Shown: positions 46,962 to 57,817, counted from the stretch's first letter. The stretch is DNA of 64,000 nucleotides from Gammaproteobacteria bacterium (GCA_032250735.1 JAVVEP010000017.1:1-64000), one strand, 5' to 3'. Notes: a model not told the origin generated them from the sequence alone. Numbers and translations: made by a program.

Positions 46962-48236
46962 TCAGGCGATGATATCTTTCAGCCATGCCGGCACAGCGCT
47001 CTGCTGGAGCATCTCCTGCTCCTGACCACGGTCACCGCGCAGCGTTTTCACGCCCACCGTGCCCTGCTCGACCTCATCATCCCCCATCACCAGGGCAATC
47101 TGCGCGCCGCTCTTGTCCGCCTTTTTGAACTGGCTCTTGATGCTGCCGCCGCCACAGTGGGTCATCAGTCGCAACTCGGGCAGCGCATCGCGCAGCTGTT
47201 CGGCCAGGATCAATCCCCTGGCCTGCGCCTTTTCCCCGCACAACACCAGATACACCTGCGGCAGGTTGGCGGGGCTTAAATTGTCACGCACCAGCTCAAG
47301 CAGGCGCTCGAGCCCCATGGCGAAACCGGCCGCCGGAACGGGCTTGCCGCCCAGCTGTTCCACCAGGCCATCGAACCGGCCGCCGGCACAGACCGTGCCC
47401 TGCGCGCCCAGCTGGTCCGTCACCCATTCAAACACCGTGCGCGAGTAGTAATCCAGACCGCGCACCAGACAGGGATTGATGCGATAGGCGATCCCCGCGC
47501 CGTCCAGTAGACCGCACAGGCGCGCGAAATGTTCACGCGACTCATCGTCCAGATGCTGCATGAGCTTGGGCGCCGACTCGATCAGCCCGGTCAGGGCCGG
47601 ATTTTTTGAATCCAGAATACGCAACGGGTTGCTGTCGAGGCGACGCAGGCTGTCCTCATCCAGCACATCAAGGTGTTGATTGAGATAGGCCACCAGCTGC
47701 TGACGATACGCGGCACGCGACTGTTTGGTCCCCAGCGAGTTGATCTGCAGCTCCAGCCCATCGAGCCCGAGCTGTTGCCAGAAGCGGGCCGTCATAAAGA
47801 TCAATTCCGCGTCCACATCCGGGCCAGCCATGCCAAAGGTTTCCACTCCCACCTGATGAAACTGGCGATAACGGCCTTTCTGCGGGCGCTCATGGCGGAA
47901 CATCGGTCCCATGTACCACAGGCGCTGAAGCTGGTTATGTAACAGGCCATTCTGGATGCTGGCGCGCACGCATGGCGCCGTGCCTTCCGGGCGCATAGTC
48001 AGACTGTCGCCGTTGCGATCCTCGAAGGTGTACATCTCCTTTTCAACAATATCGGTGACTTCACCAATGGAGCGTTTGAACAGCTCGGTCTTTTCCACGA
48101 TGGGAAAACGGATTTCCTGATAACCATAACTGGCGAGAACCGTGCGTATCGTCGATTCAAGCTGTTGCCAGTAAGGGGTGTCGTCCGGGGTGATGTCATT
48201 CATCCCCCGGATTGCCTGTATTAGTGCTTGTGCCAC
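46962..48236 (-). CDS. hisS: Histidyl-tRNA synthetase
   Basis: The 424-residue class II enzyme has motif 1 ([17 protein letters not shown]), the [11 protein letters not shown] motif 2 region, the HisA signature [13 protein letters not shown] and motif 3 ([12 protein letters not shown]). An anticodon-binding domain ends it. The start is GTG at 48236 ([18 protein letters not shown]), matching the usual N-terminus QAIRGMND. It is downstream of ispG. Confidence 0.96.
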   Translation of the reverse strand: MAQALIQAIRGMNDITPDDTPYWQQLESTIRTVLASYGYQEIRFPIVEKTELFKRSIGEVTDIVEKEMYTFEDRNGDSLTMRPEGTAPCVRASIQNGLLHNQLQRLWYMGPMFRHERPQKGRYRQFHQVGVETFGMAGPDVDAELIFMTARFWQQLGLDGLELQINSLGTKQSRAAYRQQLVAYLNQHLDVLDEDSLRRLDSNPLRILDSKNPALTGLIESAPKLMQHLDDESREHFARLCGLLDGAGIAYRINPCLVRGLDYYSRTVFEWVTDQLGAQGTVCAGGRFDGLVEQLGGKPVPAAGFAMGLERLLELVRDNLSPANLPQVYLVLCGEKAQARGLILAEQLRDALPELRLMTHCGGGSIKSQFKKADKSGAQIALVMGDDEVEQGTVGVKTLRGDRGQEQEMLQQSAVPAWLKDIIA

Positions 48237-48296
48237 AATCTTGTTTCCAGTTTTTATTGTTCTATTCGCCGACTTGTCCGCAGTGCCAGCGTATTG

Positions 48297-49433
48297 CTAC
48301 GCATCGACCTGCTGGATAGCGATCGCGCTGAGGCTATCGGCATTTTTCAGGCGACGGGCCACTTCCGCCCGCACCATCTTTTCCAGCTCATCCAGCATGT
48401 CTTCGTTGGATACCTTGTGATCGGGTTTGCCGCCGACATACAACAGATTCGGTTCACCACCGGCGAGACCGATATCGGCCTCACGCGCCTCACCCGGCCC
48501 GTTCACCACGCAGCCGATCACCGCCACGGTCATCGGCTCCAGAATATCCTCCAGGCGCTCTTCCAGCGCATTGACGGTCGATACCACATCAAACTGCTGC
48601 CGCGAACAGGAAGGACAGGCGATCAGGTTGATGCCTTTGCTGCGCACATGCAGGCTTTTGAGAATATCAAAACCCACCTTCACTTCCTGCACCGGATCCG
48701 CCGCCAGGGACACACGGATCGTGTCGCCGATACCGTCCGCCAGCAGCATGCCCAGGCCAATCGCCGATTTCACCGAGCCCGCGCGCAGTCCACCGGCCTC
48801 GGTGATGCCGAGGTGCAGGGGCTGTTCAATCTGGCCCGCCAGCAGGCGATAGGCGGCGACGGTCATGAACACATCCGAGGCCTTCAGGCTCACCTTGTAA
48901 TTCTGGAAATCCAGACGATCCAGCATGTCGATATGGCGCATCGCCGATTCCACCAGGGCCTCGGGCGTGGGCTCACGGTATTTTTTCTGCAGGTCTTTTT
49001 CCAGTGAGCCGGCATTCACCCCGATACGGATAGGAATGCCATTGTCACGGGCCGCCGATACCACGGCCTGCACGCGATCCTCGCGACCGATATTGCCGGG
49101 ATTGATGCGCAGGCAATCCACGCCCAGCTCGGCCACCCGCAAGGCGATCCTGTAATCAAAATGGATATCGCTGATCAGCGGCACATTCACCTGACGCTTG
49201 ATTTCACCGAAGGCCTCGGCGGCCTCCATGCTCGGCACCGAGACGCGCACAATATCCACGCCCGCTGACTCCAGCGCACGGATCTGCGCCACGGTTGCCG
49301 CCACGTCGGTGGTTTCGGTATTGGTCATGCTCTGCACCGTCACCGGTGCATCACCACCCACGGGCACCTTGCCGACCATGATCTGGCGGGATTTACGGCG
49401 CTTTATCTGCTGGTATTCTGGTTTTTCAATCAC
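48297..49433 (-). CDS. ispG: 4-hydroxy-3-methylbut-2-enyl-diphosphate synthase
   Basis: The 378-residue 4Fe-4S enzyme makes HMBPP in the MEP isoprenoid pathway. Cluster ligands lie in [12 protein letters not shown] and [10 protein letters not shown]. The N-terminal TIM-barrel part starts [28 protein letters not shown]. The start codon is GTG at 49433. Its product ultimately feeds farnesyl diphosphate for HpnD. It lies between rodZ and hisS, the usual order. Confidence 0.96.
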   Translation of the reverse strand: MIEKPEYQQIKRRKSRQIMVGKVPVGGDAPVTVQSMTNTETTDVAATVAQIRALESAGVDIVRVSVPSMEAAEAFGEIKRQVNVPLISDIHFDYRIALRVAELGVDCLRINPGNIGREDRVQAVVSAARDNGIPIRIGVNAGSLEKDLQKKYREPTPEALVESAMRHIDMLDRLDFQNYKVSLKASDVFMTVAAYRLLAGQIEQPLHLGITEAGGLRAGSVKSAIGLGMLLADGIGDTIRVSLAADPVQEVKVGFDILKSLHVRSKGINLIACPSCSRQQFDVVSTVNALEERLEDILEPMTVAVIGCVVNGPGEAREADIGLAGGEPNLLYVGGKPDHKVSNEDMLDELEKMVRAEVARRLKNADSLSAIAIQQVDA

Positions 49434-49503
49434 GGCTTTTCATCACGGTTTTAAGATAGTCTTTTAAAATAGGTTTTCTAAATCACAGTCGCCTAACCAT
49501 TGC

Positions 49504-50604
49504 CTAACCATTAGTGTTGCCTTCATCCGCGCCACCGACACGAAACCGCGCCGAGCGGCGCCCGGCATAGCGCGACAAATCATACGGCACACCGTTATAA
49601 AAAATTTCAACGCCGGGCACATATCCCAGCTGTACCTCAAACGGCGCAGCACCCGTTACCGTATGCGACATGCCGGCCTTGGCAAGGCGATAGATCAGTC
49701 GCGCTCCCCTTGCATCGGTGACCTCCACCCAGGAGTCGTCCCTAAAAACGATCGCCAGTTCTGCCTGCTGAAAGACTTCCGCCACGGCATCCATTTCCGC
49801 ACCCTGGCCGGCAGGCCCCGCCTCGGTAGCAGGATCAGCCTCGGCGCCGGCGACACCACCGGGCGTCGCCATGTCCATCGTCGACGCCTGGGATAAGGGC
49901 ACGGTGACCGGCCTGGATTCCCGATCGGCGGCGGAGAGGGGCTCAACCCCTCCAGGGGGTGGCGCAAATTCTGTCGCCGATTCCTTGCCTGTCTCCGATT
50001 CCGTCTGGCTATCGCCCGACCGCTGCTCGAGCGCATTGTCAACGGTCTCGTTGACCGTTTCATCCACTGCCTCGTTCGCTACCTCATCAACTACCTCGTT
50101 CGCCCGCTCGTCCGCCGTCTGTGCAACATACAGCGCGGCAACTACCAGCAAGACGATCAACAACACGCCCAGCAACACCGACATCAGCTCTACCCTGCCC
50201 GGCCGAAAAATGGTGCCGGTTGATGACGGCAGGGCCGTCGCGATCATGCCCTCCGGGTTTGATTCGGGGCCTGCAAACGCCCCCCCTTCAGCCGCATCCG
50301 CCGGCGACGACATCGCGCTCAAGGCCGAAAACTGCTCCAGCACGTCGTCGGCCGACAGCTCCAGCAACCGCGCATAGGCCCGCAGATAACCGGTCACAAA
50401 CACCGGAATGGCGATGCCGGCAACCTCACTCCGCTCCAGCGACTCAATGGTGGATGGCGGCAGCTTCAGGCGGCGTGACACATCCGCCACGGACAGGCCC
50501 TGCGCCAGACGCGCCGCCTTCAATTGCTCGCCGGGCGCCAGCGCAGCGGCGTTTTCAGGCTCGGCGGCGTCCAGCAGAGACGGCTCCCCCCGATCCTGAT
50601 TCAT
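49504..50604 (-). CDS. rodZ: Cytoskeletal protein RodZ
   Basis: The 366-residue protein has an N-terminal helix-turn-helix (GEQLKAARLAQGLSVADVSRRLKLPPSTIESLER, about 25-58) that binds MreB, one membrane helix (LMSVLLGVLLIVLLVVAALYVA, about 139-160), a long acidic linker with Asn/Glu/Val repeats (ANEVVDEVANEAVDETVNETV), and a periplasmic domain ending RYAGRRSARFRVGGAD. RodZ sets rod shape. It overlaps pilW by four bases. Confidence 0.92.
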   Translation of the reverse strand: MNQDRGEPSLLDAAEPENAAALAPGEQLKAARLAQGLSVADVSRRLKLPPSTIESLERSEVAGIAIPVFVTGYLRAYARLLELSADDVLEQFSALSAMSSPADAAEGGAFAGPESNPEGMIATALPSSTGTIFRPGRVELMSVLLGVLLIVLLVVAALYVAQTADERANEVVDEVANEAVDETVNETVDNALEQRSGDSQTESETGKESATEFAPPPGGVEPLSAADRESRPVTVPLSQASTMDMATPGGVAGAEADPATEAGPAGQGAEMDAVAEVFQQAELAIVFRDDSWVEVTDARGARLIYRLAKAGMSHTVTGAAPFEVQLGYVPGVEIFYNGVPYDLSRYAGRRSARFRVGGADEGNTNG

Positions 50605-51413
50605 TTTCCGGCCTCTGTCCCTTGCCGGGTCTGGCCTGGCTGTTGCTCGGCCTGCTGCGCCTCTAACAATAGACGCAGTTCCTGCGAATCCGGAAAGTGG
50701 CGGCGCAACCGATTCTCGTAGTCACGCACCCGCGCCTCATCACCCAGGGCCTTTTCCACCTGAATCCCCAGCCATAGGCCTTCCGCGTTCAGGGGCGAGA
50801 CCGCCTGGTAACGGGCCAGATAGGCCCGGCCTGACAGGGGATTGTCCTTTTCCACGCTGAGGCGTGCCATTTTCAACAGGGCCGAGGGCAGGCGAGGATC
50901 GATCTGCAAGGCCTTGCGCAAATAGGTTTCCGCCTTGTCCGGATCAGGGATTTGCAGGGCGCACAGGCCAAGGTTTTCCAGCGCCTGTGCCGGCGTACGA
51001 TAATTGCGGCTCTGGATCGCCTTCAGAAAATAGGGCTCCGCCTCGGCGGGTCTTCCCGTCTGACACAGAAAAACGGCGTAGTTGTTGTGCATCGATCCGT
51101 CCTTGGGAGAAATTTCCAGCGCCCGTCGATAATGCATCTCGGCCTTTTCCGTATCTTCCAGCTCGGTATATATCAGGGCAATGACGCTGTGCGCCTCGGC
51201 ATGATCAGGCAATGCCGCCAGGGCCTTCTGTAGTTTTTCCAGTGCCGCTTCCGCGCGCCCCTGCTGCAGATAGCCCAGGCCAAGACGCACATTGGTATCG
51301 GCAATTTCGAGATTTTTACTGTCTTCGCGCTGCTGCTCTTTTACCGTCGCGCAGGCGAACAATGTCGCGCCCAACATAACTAACAATAGCATTCGTAAGA
51401 CATTCATCTGCAT
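50601..51413 (-). CDS. pilW: Type IV pilus assembly lipoprotein PilW/PilF
   Basis: The 270-residue lipoprotein has a lipobox (GATLFACAT) and about six TPR repeats (VRLGLGYLQQGRAEAALEKLQKALAALPDHAEAHSVIALIY and following). It chaperones the PilQ secretin to the outer membrane. It sits between rlmN and rodZ, its usual place, and the rodZ start overlaps its stop codon. Other pilus genes are not in the window. Confidence 0.92.
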   Translation of the reverse strand: MQMNVLRMLLLVMLGATLFACATVKEQQREDSKNLEIADTNVRLGLGYLQQGRAEAALEKLQKALAALPDHAEAHSVIALIYTELEDTEKAEMHYRRALEISPKDGSMHNNYAVFLCQTGRPAEAEPYFLKAIQSRNYRTPAQALENLGLCALQIPDPDKAETYLRKALQIDPRLPSALLKMARLSVEKDNPLSGRAYLARYQAVSPLNAEGLWLGIQVEKALGDEARVRDYENRLRRHFPDSQELRLLLEAQQAEQQPGQTRQGTEAGK

Positions 51414-51414
51414 A

Positions 51415-52512
51415 TCAGCCTAGCGCCACCTTGTGTTGATTACGTTTCGTTTTGTCTTCCACCTGACCGACCAGCTGCCCACAGGCCGCGTCAATATCAT
51501 TGCCACGGGTGCGCCGCGTCAGGGTGATCAAACCGCCCTTGATCAACACATCCCGGAATCTGACAATCGCCTCATCGCTTGAGCGCCGGTATTGCGTGTT
51601 GGGGAAGGGATTAAACGGAATCAGATTAACCTTGGAGGGCACATCCTTCAGCACCTTCACCAGTTCCCTGGCATCAGCAATGCTGTCATTGACGCCATCC
51701 AGCATGACATATTCAATCGTCACCTTACGTCGGGTATCGCCACTGATGTACTGTTTGCAGGCATCCAGCACTTCGCGTATCGGGTATTTCTTATTCAGTG
51801 GCACCAGCACATCGCGCAGTGCATCGGTGGGTGCGTGCAAGGACAAGGCCAGGGCCACATCGCTGACCTCTTTCAGGCGTGCCAGTGCCGGCACCACACC
51901 AGAGGTGCTCACGGTCACCCGACGTTTCGACAGGCCATAGGCGAAATCATCCATCAACAGATCAATGGTTTTGACGGTGCTGTCAAAATTCAATAACGGC
52001 TCCCCCATGCCCATAAACACCACGTTGGAAATAATACGCTCAGCCTTGCCATTGGCAACCGGGTCCCAGCCCAGGGCCTTATTGGCGACCCACACCTGGC
52101 CAATAATTTCCGCCACGCTGAGGTTGCGGTTAAACCCCTGCTGCCCGGTTGAACAAAATGAACATTCCAGCGCACACCCCACCTGCGATGAAATGCACAG
52201 GGTGCCGCGATTTTTTTCGGGGATAAACACGGTCTCAACGGAGTTGCCGTTATCCAGTTTTAACAACCATTTGTGCGTGCCATCGGCAGAGGCCTGATCG
52301 ATCAACACCTCCGGCGTGCGGATCTCCGCGACCTCTTCGAGCCGGGTACGCAGAGCTTTACTCAGGTTGGTCATCGCATCGAAGTTATCAACACCGTATT
52401 GGTGCAGCCACTGAATCACCTGCTTGGCACGAAAAGCCTTCTCCCCCAGCTCGAGGAAAAAGGCCTCCATGTCAGGCCGGGAAAAATTCAGCAGGTTGAC
52501 CTTGGTCGACAT
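51415..52512 (-). CDS. rlmN: Dual-specificity RNA methyltransferase RlmN
   Basis: The 365-residue radical-SAM enzyme methylates C2 of A2503 in 23S rRNA and A37 of some tRNAs. The cluster motif is [19 protein letters not shown] (C-x3-C-x2-C); MGMGEPLLN and the late Cys in DIDAACGQL (methyl carrier) are present. The ATG at 52512 is one codon after a GTG. It is one base from the pilW start, so coupled. Confidence 0.96.
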   Translation of the reverse strand: MSTKVNLLNFSRPDMEAFFLELGEKAFRAKQVIQWLHQYGVDNFDAMTNLSKALRTRLEEVAEIRTPEVLIDQASADGTHKWLLKLDNGNSVETVFIPEKNRGTLCISSQVGCALECSFCSTGQQGFNRNLSVAEIIGQVWVANKALGWDPVANGKAERIISNVVFMGMGEPLLNFDSTVKTIDLLMDDFAYGLSKRRVTVSTSGVVPALARLKEVSDVALALSLHAPTDALRDVLVPLNKKYPIREVLDACKQYISGDTRRKVTIEYVMLDGVNDSIADARELVKVLKDVPSKVNLIPFNPFPNTQYRRSSDEAIVRFRDVLIKGGLITLTRRTRGNDIDAACGQLVGQVEDKTKRNQHKVALG

Positions 52513-52545
52513 CACAATAAGCCGTTACTCGCTCGCGCCTGTTGC

Positions 52546-52977
52546 TCAACGTGTACGAGCACAGAGCTCGTCAGCAGTGAAAAAATAGGCGATTTCCTGT
52601 GCGGCGGTCTCCGCGGCATCGGATCCGTGCACGGCATTTTCATCGATGGAATCGGCGAAGTCGGCGCGAATCGTGCCGGCCGCGGCCTCTTTCGGGTTGG
52701 TCGCACCCATCACTTCACGATTCTTGAGGATGGCGCCTTCGCCCTCCAGCACCTGTACCATCACCGGACCGGAGATCATGAAATCCACCAGATCCTTGAA
52801 GAAGGGGCGCTCTTTGTGCACGGCATAAAAGCCTTCGGCCTGTTCGCGGGTGAGATGCAACATTTTGGCGGCGACGATCTTCAAACCCGCCTTCTCAAAT
52901 CGCGCATAGATTTCACCGATGTGGTTTTTGGCAACCGCGTCAGGTTTCACGATAGAGAATGTTCTTTCAATAGCCAT
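52546..52977 (-). CDS. ndk: Nucleoside diphosphate kinase
   Basis: The 143-residue enzyme moves the terminal phosphate between NTPs and NDPs. It starts [18 protein letters not shown] and has the active His in [12 protein letters not shown], with [15 protein letters not shown] frame extending to 53193 exists but the family start is at 52977. A TATAAT facing this gene lies about 90 bases upstream (53069-53074). It begins the ndk-rlmN-pilW-rodZ-ispG run. Confidence 0.96.
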   Translation of the reverse strand: MAIERTFSIVKPDAVAKNHIGEIYARFEKAGLKIVAAKMLHLTREQAEGFYAVHKERPFFKDLVDFMISGPVMVQVLEGEGAILKNREVMGATNPKEAAAGTIRADFADSIDENAVHGSDAAETAAQEIAYFFTADELCARTR

Positions 52978-53337
52978 GCGTATCAATACTCCAGTCTGTT
53001 CTAAAGGGGACGGAGCCGCCGCCGGGGCCAGGCCACCGGTGACGACTTCGAGATTACGTAAACCGCTTATTATACAAGAGAATCGGGGCCAGCCCCTAGC
53101 CCGCATTTTGCCGGAAGGAGTGCTGTGGCGCGAAAAAAGGGAGGACGAACAAGCGTTCAAAAACCCCGAGGGAATGGCGGGCCTATCGGACAAAAATCTG
53201 TCGGGTTATTAACGGCTTACAATCGGGATCGACGCCGCATCGCCGGCGCCATGTATCAGGCCGTCCACCAGAGCAGGCCATGGGTGGGGCGGTCTGGCCA
53301 AGTGATGGGAGTCCACAAGGGACTGGACAGCTGGGGG
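52978..53337. other. Gap between iscX and ndk
   Basis: These 360 bases contain the likely ndk promoter (53069-53074) and a GGGGC-CA-GCCCC hairpin (53085-53096). A rightward frame from a GTG at 53125 has a good ribosome site but runs into the antisense of iscX and fdx and is not credible. No gene is seen. Confidence 0.6.
53069..53096 (-). promoter_or_regulatory. Probable ndk promoter with upstream hairpin
   Basis: Read leftward, TATAAT (53069-53074) precedes ndk by about 90 bases. The hairpin GGGGC-CA-GCCCC (53085-53096) covers the -35 zone, where no good hexamer is seen. The hairpin may instead end the ISC transcript from the right. Confidence 0.4.
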
Positions 53338-53538
53338 CTATTGCCGCTCTTCGATCCAGGCCAGCTGTGCCGCCTCGAGGATGCGTTCGCCACAGCGCGC
53401 CGGGTCGTCGTCAAAGTCCTCCAGGGCCATGATCCAGTTGCGCAGATCGACAAAGTTGACCCGTTGTGGATCCACGTCCGGGTGCGCCTCATCCAGCGCA
53501 ATGGCGATCTCCAGCGATTCCGTCCATTTCAGGCCCAT
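53338..53538 (-). CDS. iscX: Fe-S assembly protein IscX
   Basis: The 66-residue acidic protein is the usual last gene of the ISC operon. It has LKWTESLEIAIALDEAHPDVDPQRVNFVDLRNWIMALEDFDDDP, the standard family sequence. IscX binds IscS and iron and tunes cluster assembly. It starts 12 bases after fdx. Confidence 0.96.
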   Translation of the reverse strand: MGLKWTESLEIAIALDEAHPDVDPQRVNFVDLRNWIMALEDFDDDPARCGERILEAAQLAWIEERQ

Positions 53539-53550
53539 GCACCGTCCTCC

Positions 53551-53889
53551 CTAGTGGTTTTCAGACACCATATTGATGGTGTATTTGGGGATTTCCACCA
53601 CCAGATCCGCACTCCCGACCTGTGCCTGACAGCTCAGCCGCGAGTCCGGCTCCAGTCCCCAGGCCTTGTCCAGCAGGTCATCCTCCTCTTCGCTGGAGGC
53701 CTCCAACGACTCAAAGCCTTCACGGATGATCACGTGGCAGGTGGTGCAGGCGCAGGATTTCTCGCAGGCGTGCTCGATGGCAATGCCATTGGCCAGGGCG
53801 GCGTCGCAGATCGTCATACCGGTATCGGCCTCGATCACGGCGCCCTCAGGACAGATTTCTTCATGGGGTAAAAAGATAATTTGGGGCAT
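53551..53889 (-). CDS. fdx: ISC-type 2Fe-2S ferredoxin
   Basis: The 112-residue ferredoxin carries HACEKSCACTTCHV (C-x5-C-x2-C) and the fourth Cys in SRLSCQAQVG. It supplies electrons during cluster assembly. The ATG at 53889 (MPQIIFLPHEE) is the family start; a longer frame begins in the intergenic part. In most relatives fdx follows hscA closely; here a 240-base foldback element intervenes. Confidence 0.96.
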   Translation of the reverse strand: MPQIIFLPHEEICPEGAVIEADTGMTICDAALANGIAIEHACEKSCACTTCHVIIREGFESLEASSEEEDDLLDKAWGLEPDSRLSCQAQVGSADLVVEIPKYTINMVSENH

Positions 53890-53964
53890 GATGTGCTCGT
53901 CAATAGTGTGCTGTAACGGATGATGAGAAAGGGGCCGCCTTTTCAACGGCCCACAAGGTCGCGC

Positions 53965-54204
53965 CTAGGAGCCTGTCGGACTATGGAAGAATCTACTGCG
54001 CTGATGGGAAATCGGCCCATTTTTCCGATCATTTTGATGAAATACGTCCTGTATTTCACCCCTTCGGGGTCGCTTGCGCGGTCCCAATCCGCTCCCGGCG
54101 GATTGGTCGTTAAATAGGCCCACTATTCTCCTCAAATGATCGAAAAAATGGACTCGATTTCCCACCATGCTCGCTACGATTCCCATAATCCGACAGGCTC
54201 CTAG
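53965..54204. mobile_element. Foldback (MITE-like) element, family B, copy 1
   Basis: Inverted ends CTAGGAGCCTGTCGGAC...TCCGACAGGCTCCTAG with CTAG at both tips match the copy at 56082. The inside has GATGGGAAATCGGCCCATTTTTCCGATCATTT, shared with copy 2, and an extra 70 or so bases that copy 2 lacks. The right CTAG supplies the hscA stop codon (TAG on the leftward strand, 54201-54203). Confidence 0.85.
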
Positions 54205-56072
54205 AACTCATCGACCTTGTGGCCCGTCATGGCGGACTGAATGCCGGCATCCATGCGCCGGGCGGCAAAACCGGTGCTCGCCTGATTCAGCGCCTGAATG
54301 GCCTGTTTGATCTGCTGCGGATCATTGCCGTCGCGTCGCTGATGTAACGCAGCCACGGCGGCCTCGATCTGCTGGCGTTCCGCAGACTCCAGCAGATCGC
54401 CATCAACGGCCATCGCCGATTCCACCGACGCCAGAATGCGATCGGCCTCGACCTGCTGCTCGCGCAGGCTGCGCACCAGCACATCCTCTTCGGCGTGTTC
54501 CATGGAGTCACGCAGCATGGTTTCGATCTCGGTGTCCGTCAGGCCAAACGACGGCTTCACCTGTACCGTGCTCTCCACGCCCGACACCATCTCGTGTGCG
54601 GTCACCGACAGCAGGCCATCGGCATCCACCTGAAAGGTCACCCGGATGCGCGCCGCCCCGGCGGCCATGGGCGGGATGCCGCGCAGATCAAACCGCGCCA
54701 GGGAGCGACAGTCGCTCACCATCTCGCGCTCGCCCTGCACCACGTGCACCGCCAGCGCCGTCTGGCCATCCTTGTAGGTGGTAAAGTCCTGGGCCTTGGC
54801 CGCGGGAATGGTGGTATTGCGGGCAATGACCTTTTCCACCAGCCCGCCCATGGTTTCCAGCCCCAGGGAAAGCGGGATCACGTCCAGCAGCAGCATCTCA
54901 TCGTCGGGCTTGTTGCCGACCAGGATATCCGCCTGAATCGCGGCCCCGGCAGCGACCACCTTGTCCGGGTCGATATCCACCATGGGCTCGCGCTGGAAAA
55001 ACTCACCGACCAGTTCGCGCACCCGTGGCGAGCGCGTGGAACCGCCGACCATCACCACATCCTCGATGTCCTGGGTCTCAATGCCGGCATCACGCAGGGC
55101 GCGCCGGCAGGCCGACAGGGTCTGGCGGATCAGGGGATCAATCAGTGTATACAACTGCTCCCGGGTCAAGTCGCCCTGCCATGCCTGCAGCCCGGAACCC
55201 GACAGCGACACCGTCACCCGCGGCGCATCCGACAGGGCCTCCTTGGCCCGGCAGGCCTCGGTCAGAATGGCGCGCATCTGCCCGGCCGACAGGGCCGACG
55301 GGGACAGTCCGGCCTGCTGCATGATCCACTGCGCAATGGCGCGATCGAAATCGTCACCCCCCAGCGCTGTATTGCCGGCGGTGGACATCACCTCGAACAC
55401 GCCGCGATTCAGGCGCAAAATCGAAATATCGAAGGTGCCGCCACCCAGGTCGTACACCACATGCACACCCTCGGAGCCGTTGTCCAGACCATAGGCCACG
55501 GCGGCCGCCGTCGGCTCGTTCAACAGACGCAATACATGCAGCCCCGCCAACTGGGCGGCATCCTTGGTGGATTGGCGTTGGGCATCATCAAAATAGGCCG
55601 GCACGGTGATCACCACCCCGGTCAGGGTATCACCCAGAGTCTGCTCGGCGCGTAGCTTGAGGGTTTTGAGAATCTCGGCAGACACCTCCACCGGGCTCAC
55701 ATCACCGGCCACCGTACGGATCCGTGGCATTGAAGTATCACCGTCGACAAATTCATATTCGCTATACGAACAGCCCTTGCAGATATCGGCCATGCCGCGC
55801 CCGACATAGCGCTTCACCGAACTGATGGTATTGCGCGGATCCATCACCGCGGCCTGCTTGGCAAGCAACCCCACCTGCGGCGAACCACCCTTCTGATATC
55901 GCACCACCGAGGGCAACAGGTGCATGCCCTCCGAATCCGGCAGCGTCTCTACCTTGCCGCTGCGCACGGTCGCCACCAGGGAATTGGTGGTGCCCAGATC
56001 GATGCCCACAGCCAGCTTGCGCTGATGCGGCGCGGCGGTTTTTCCGGGTTCACTTATTTGTAACAATGCCAT
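54201..56072 (-). CDS. hscA: Fe-S assembly chaperone HscA
   Basis: The 623-residue Hsp70-type chaperone hands clusters from IscU to clients. It has [12 protein letters not shown], the phosphate motif [12 protein letters not shown], and the C-terminal substrate domain. The end [10 protein letters not shown] is at the expected length, so the stop within the foldback element (TAG of CTAG) has not truncated it. The start lies only 10 bases from the other foldback copy, and no good ribosome site is seen in between. It is bracketed by two copies of the same element, with the operon otherwise in order. Confidence 0.96.
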   Translation of the reverse strand: MALLQISEPGKTAAPHQRKLAVGIDLGTTNSLVATVRSGKVETLPDSEGMHLLPSVVRYQKGGSPQVGLLAKQAAVMDPRNTISSVKRYVGRGMADICKGCSYSEYEFVDGDTSMPRIRTVAGDVSPVEVSAEILKTLKLRAEQTLGDTLTGVVITVPAYFDDAQRQSTKDAAQLAGLHVLRLLNEPTAAAVAYGLDNGSEGVHVVYDLGGGTFDISILRLNRGVFEVMSTAGNTALGGDDFDRAIAQWIMQQAGLSPSALSAGQMRAILTEACRAKEALSDAPRVTVSLSGSGLQAWQGDLTREQLYTLIDPLIRQTLSACRRALRDAGIETQDIEDVVMVGGSTRSPRVRELVGEFFQREPMVDIDPDKVVAAGAAIQADILVGNKPDDEMLLLDVIPLSLGLETMGGLVEKVIARNTTIPAAKAQDFTTYKDGQTALAVHVVQGEREMVSDCRSLARFDLRGIPPMAAGAARIRVTFQVDADGLLSVTAHEMVSGVESTVQVKPSFGLTDTEIETMLRDSMEHAEEDVLVRSLREQQVEADRILASVESAMAVDGDLLESAERQQIEAAVAALHQRRDGNDPQQIKQAIQALNQASTGFAARRMDAGIQSAMTGHKVDEF

Positions 56073-56081
56073 TTCGGGAAT

Positions 56082-56249
56082 CTAGGAGCCTGTCGGACTA
56101 TGGAAGAATCTACTGCGCTGATGGGAAATCGGCCCATTTTTCCGATCATTTTCGTTAAATAGGCCCACTATTCTCCTCAAATGATCGAAAAAATGGACTC
56201 GATTTCCCAACATGCTCGCTACGATTCCCATAGTCCGACAGGCTCCTAG
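56082..56249. mobile_element. Foldback (MITE-like) element, family B, copy 2
   Basis: This 168-base copy has the same ends as 53965-54204 (CTAGGAGCCTGTCGGAC and its inverse) and lacks about 70 internal bases. It lies between hscB and hscA, ending 10 bases from the hscA ATG. Confidence 0.85.
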
Positions 56250-56348
56250 TGTCTTTTTTTGTGTGCGTTGAAACAGGTACATTCTTAATAGTTGCGATGA
56301 AGCCGCCAAAAACAAGCGGCAACCTTCAAATCATTAACCGTCAAATCA

Positions 56349-56894
56349 TCAAAATTCATTCAGCTCATCATCCAGCGCATCGGCCTCTTCCCTGAGTCGC
56401 CGGAAAAACTGTAACTTGCGTGTCGCCTCTCTTGCCTGTTGCCAATCGTCCCTGTCCTCTGTTTGCAACAGTGCGGCCATTTCAGCAATCAACGCCTGAC
56501 TGTGGGCACTGATCTCCCGGGCAATCACCTGCAATTGCTGGTGTGGATCGGCGCTGGCATTGACCTCGGCCAAACGCTCACGCAGCTCCATCTGCTGCAT
56601 CAGGAAGGCGCCATCAAAGGCGGTATCCATATCGTCGAGTGCAATGCCACGCAACTCCAGCAGATAACGTCCGCGCGCCAGCGGGTCTTTCAACACCCGG
56701 TGGGCCTCGTTGATCCGTGCCGCCAACTGCATCGACAAGCGCCGCTCGGCCTCGGAGGCGTTGGCAAACTTGTCAGGATGCACTTCGCGCTGCGCCTTAC
56801 GATAGCGTTCCGCCAGGGTGTTCAGATCAACATCAAAGGAAACGGGCAAATCGAACAGCGCAAAGAAGTCACGGGAAAGGTCTGCTGCCTGCAT
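56349..56894 (-). CDS. hscB: Co-chaperone HscB
   Basis: The 181-residue J-domain protein has DFFALFDLPVSFDVDLNTLAERYRKAQREVHPDKFANA with the HPD motif, then a C-terminal helical domain that binds IscU. It stimulates HscA ATPase. It follows iscA by 53 bases. The usual short gap to hscA is enlarged to 276 bases by the foldback element. Confidence 0.96.
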   Translation of the reverse strand: MQAADLSRDFFALFDLPVSFDVDLNTLAERYRKAQREVHPDKFANASEAERRLSMQLAARINEAHRVLKDPLARGRYLLELRGIALDDMDTAFDGAFLMQQMELRERLAEVNASADPHQQLQVIAREISAHSQALIAEMAALLQTEDRDDWQQAREATRKLQFFRRLREEADALDDELNEF

Positions 56895-56947
56895 GGGAAA
56901 ACGTTGCTTTTTTAAACCGTAAAGTAACCGAAAAGTAAACAGTAAAA

Positions 56948-57271
56948 CTAAACGGTAAAACTTTCGCCGCAGCCACAGCTGTCTTTTACGTTCGGGTTGT
57001 TAAATTTAAACCCTTCGTTCAGACCTTCCTTGGTGTAATCAAGCTCGGTACCGTCAAGGTAAATCAGGCTTTTCGGATCCACCAGAACACTGACGCCCTT
57101 GTCAGTAAAGACCTTGTCTGATTCATCAATGGCGTCGGCAAATTCGATAATATAGGCCATGCCGGAACAACCGCTGGTCTTGACGCCAAGGCGCAAACCA
57201 ACGCCTGACCCACGGTTGTCCAAAAATGACTTTATTCGCGCTGCTGCTGCTTCTGTTAATGTAATCGACAT
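56948..57271 (-). CDS. iscA: Fe-S assembly A-type carrier IscA
   Basis: The 107-residue A-type carrier has three conserved Cys: [13 protein letters not shown] (Cys34) and DSCGCGESF (Cys99 and Cys101). It passes clusters or iron to targets. It lies between iscU and hscB, the usual order. Confidence 0.96.
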   Translation of the reverse strand: MSITLTEAAAARIKSFLDNRGSGVGLRLGVKTSGCSGMAYIIEFADAIDESDKVFTDKGVSVLVDPKSLIYLDGTELDYTKEGLNEGFKFNNPNVKDSCGCGESFTV

Positions 57272-57338
57272 AATACGTCTTACCTACGTTTGTCTAACCA
57301 GGAGTCTGTCCTTCACTTAACCAAAAGTTCAACCAAAC

Positions 57339-57749
57339 TCAGGCTGCTGCATCAGAGTCGCTTTTCTGACTCGCATGCTTACCGCGGAAATCCTCAATCG
57401 CCGCCTTGATGGCATCTTCAGCCAGCACAGAGCAATGGATTTTCACCGGCGGCAGGGCCAGCTCTTCAGCCAGTTCGGTATTCTTGATGCGTCCGGCCTC
57501 TTCCAGGGTTTTACCCTTGACCCATTCGGTCAACAGCGAGCTGGAGGCAATCGCCGAACCGCAGCCGTAGGTCTTGAACCGTGCATCTTCGATCACGCCC
57601 GCCTCGTTCACCTTGATCTGCAAACGCATTACGTCACCACAGGCAGGCGCGCCCACCATTCCCGTACCCACGGACGGATCGTCCTTCTCCATGGTACCGA
57701 CGTTACGGGGATTCTCGTAATGATCCAGAACTTTTTCGCTATATGCCAT
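57339..57749 (-). CDS. iscU: Fe-S cluster scaffold IscU
   Basis: The 136-residue scaffold on which clusters are built has Cys37 (GAPACGDVM), Cys63 (YGCGSAIA) and Cys106 (IHCSVLAE), and the HscA-binding LPPVK (99-103). It follows iscS by 68 bases. Confidence 0.97.
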   Translation of the reverse strand: MAYSEKVLDHYENPRNVGTMEKDDPSVGTGMVGAPACGDVMRLQIKVNEAGVIEDARFKTYGCGSAIASSSLLTEWVKGKTLEEAGRIKNTELAEELALPPVKIHCSVLAEDAIKAAIEDFRGKHASQKSDSDAAA

Positions 57750-57817
57750 TTCACACCTTCCTTACAGTTGGATTCACTGTTGATGCACGATTGGTCCAAT
57801 CGCACTTTTCCAATTAA

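Noticed and set aside
53125-53871. Rightward gene with a good ribosome site at a GTG
   Set aside because: After a basic start it becomes the antisense of iscX and fdx, and no family is recognisable.
53965-54186. Small protein encoded within foldback family B
   Set aside because: A shared reading frame spans both copies, but it simply follows the repeat sequence and is broken differently by the extra internal bases.
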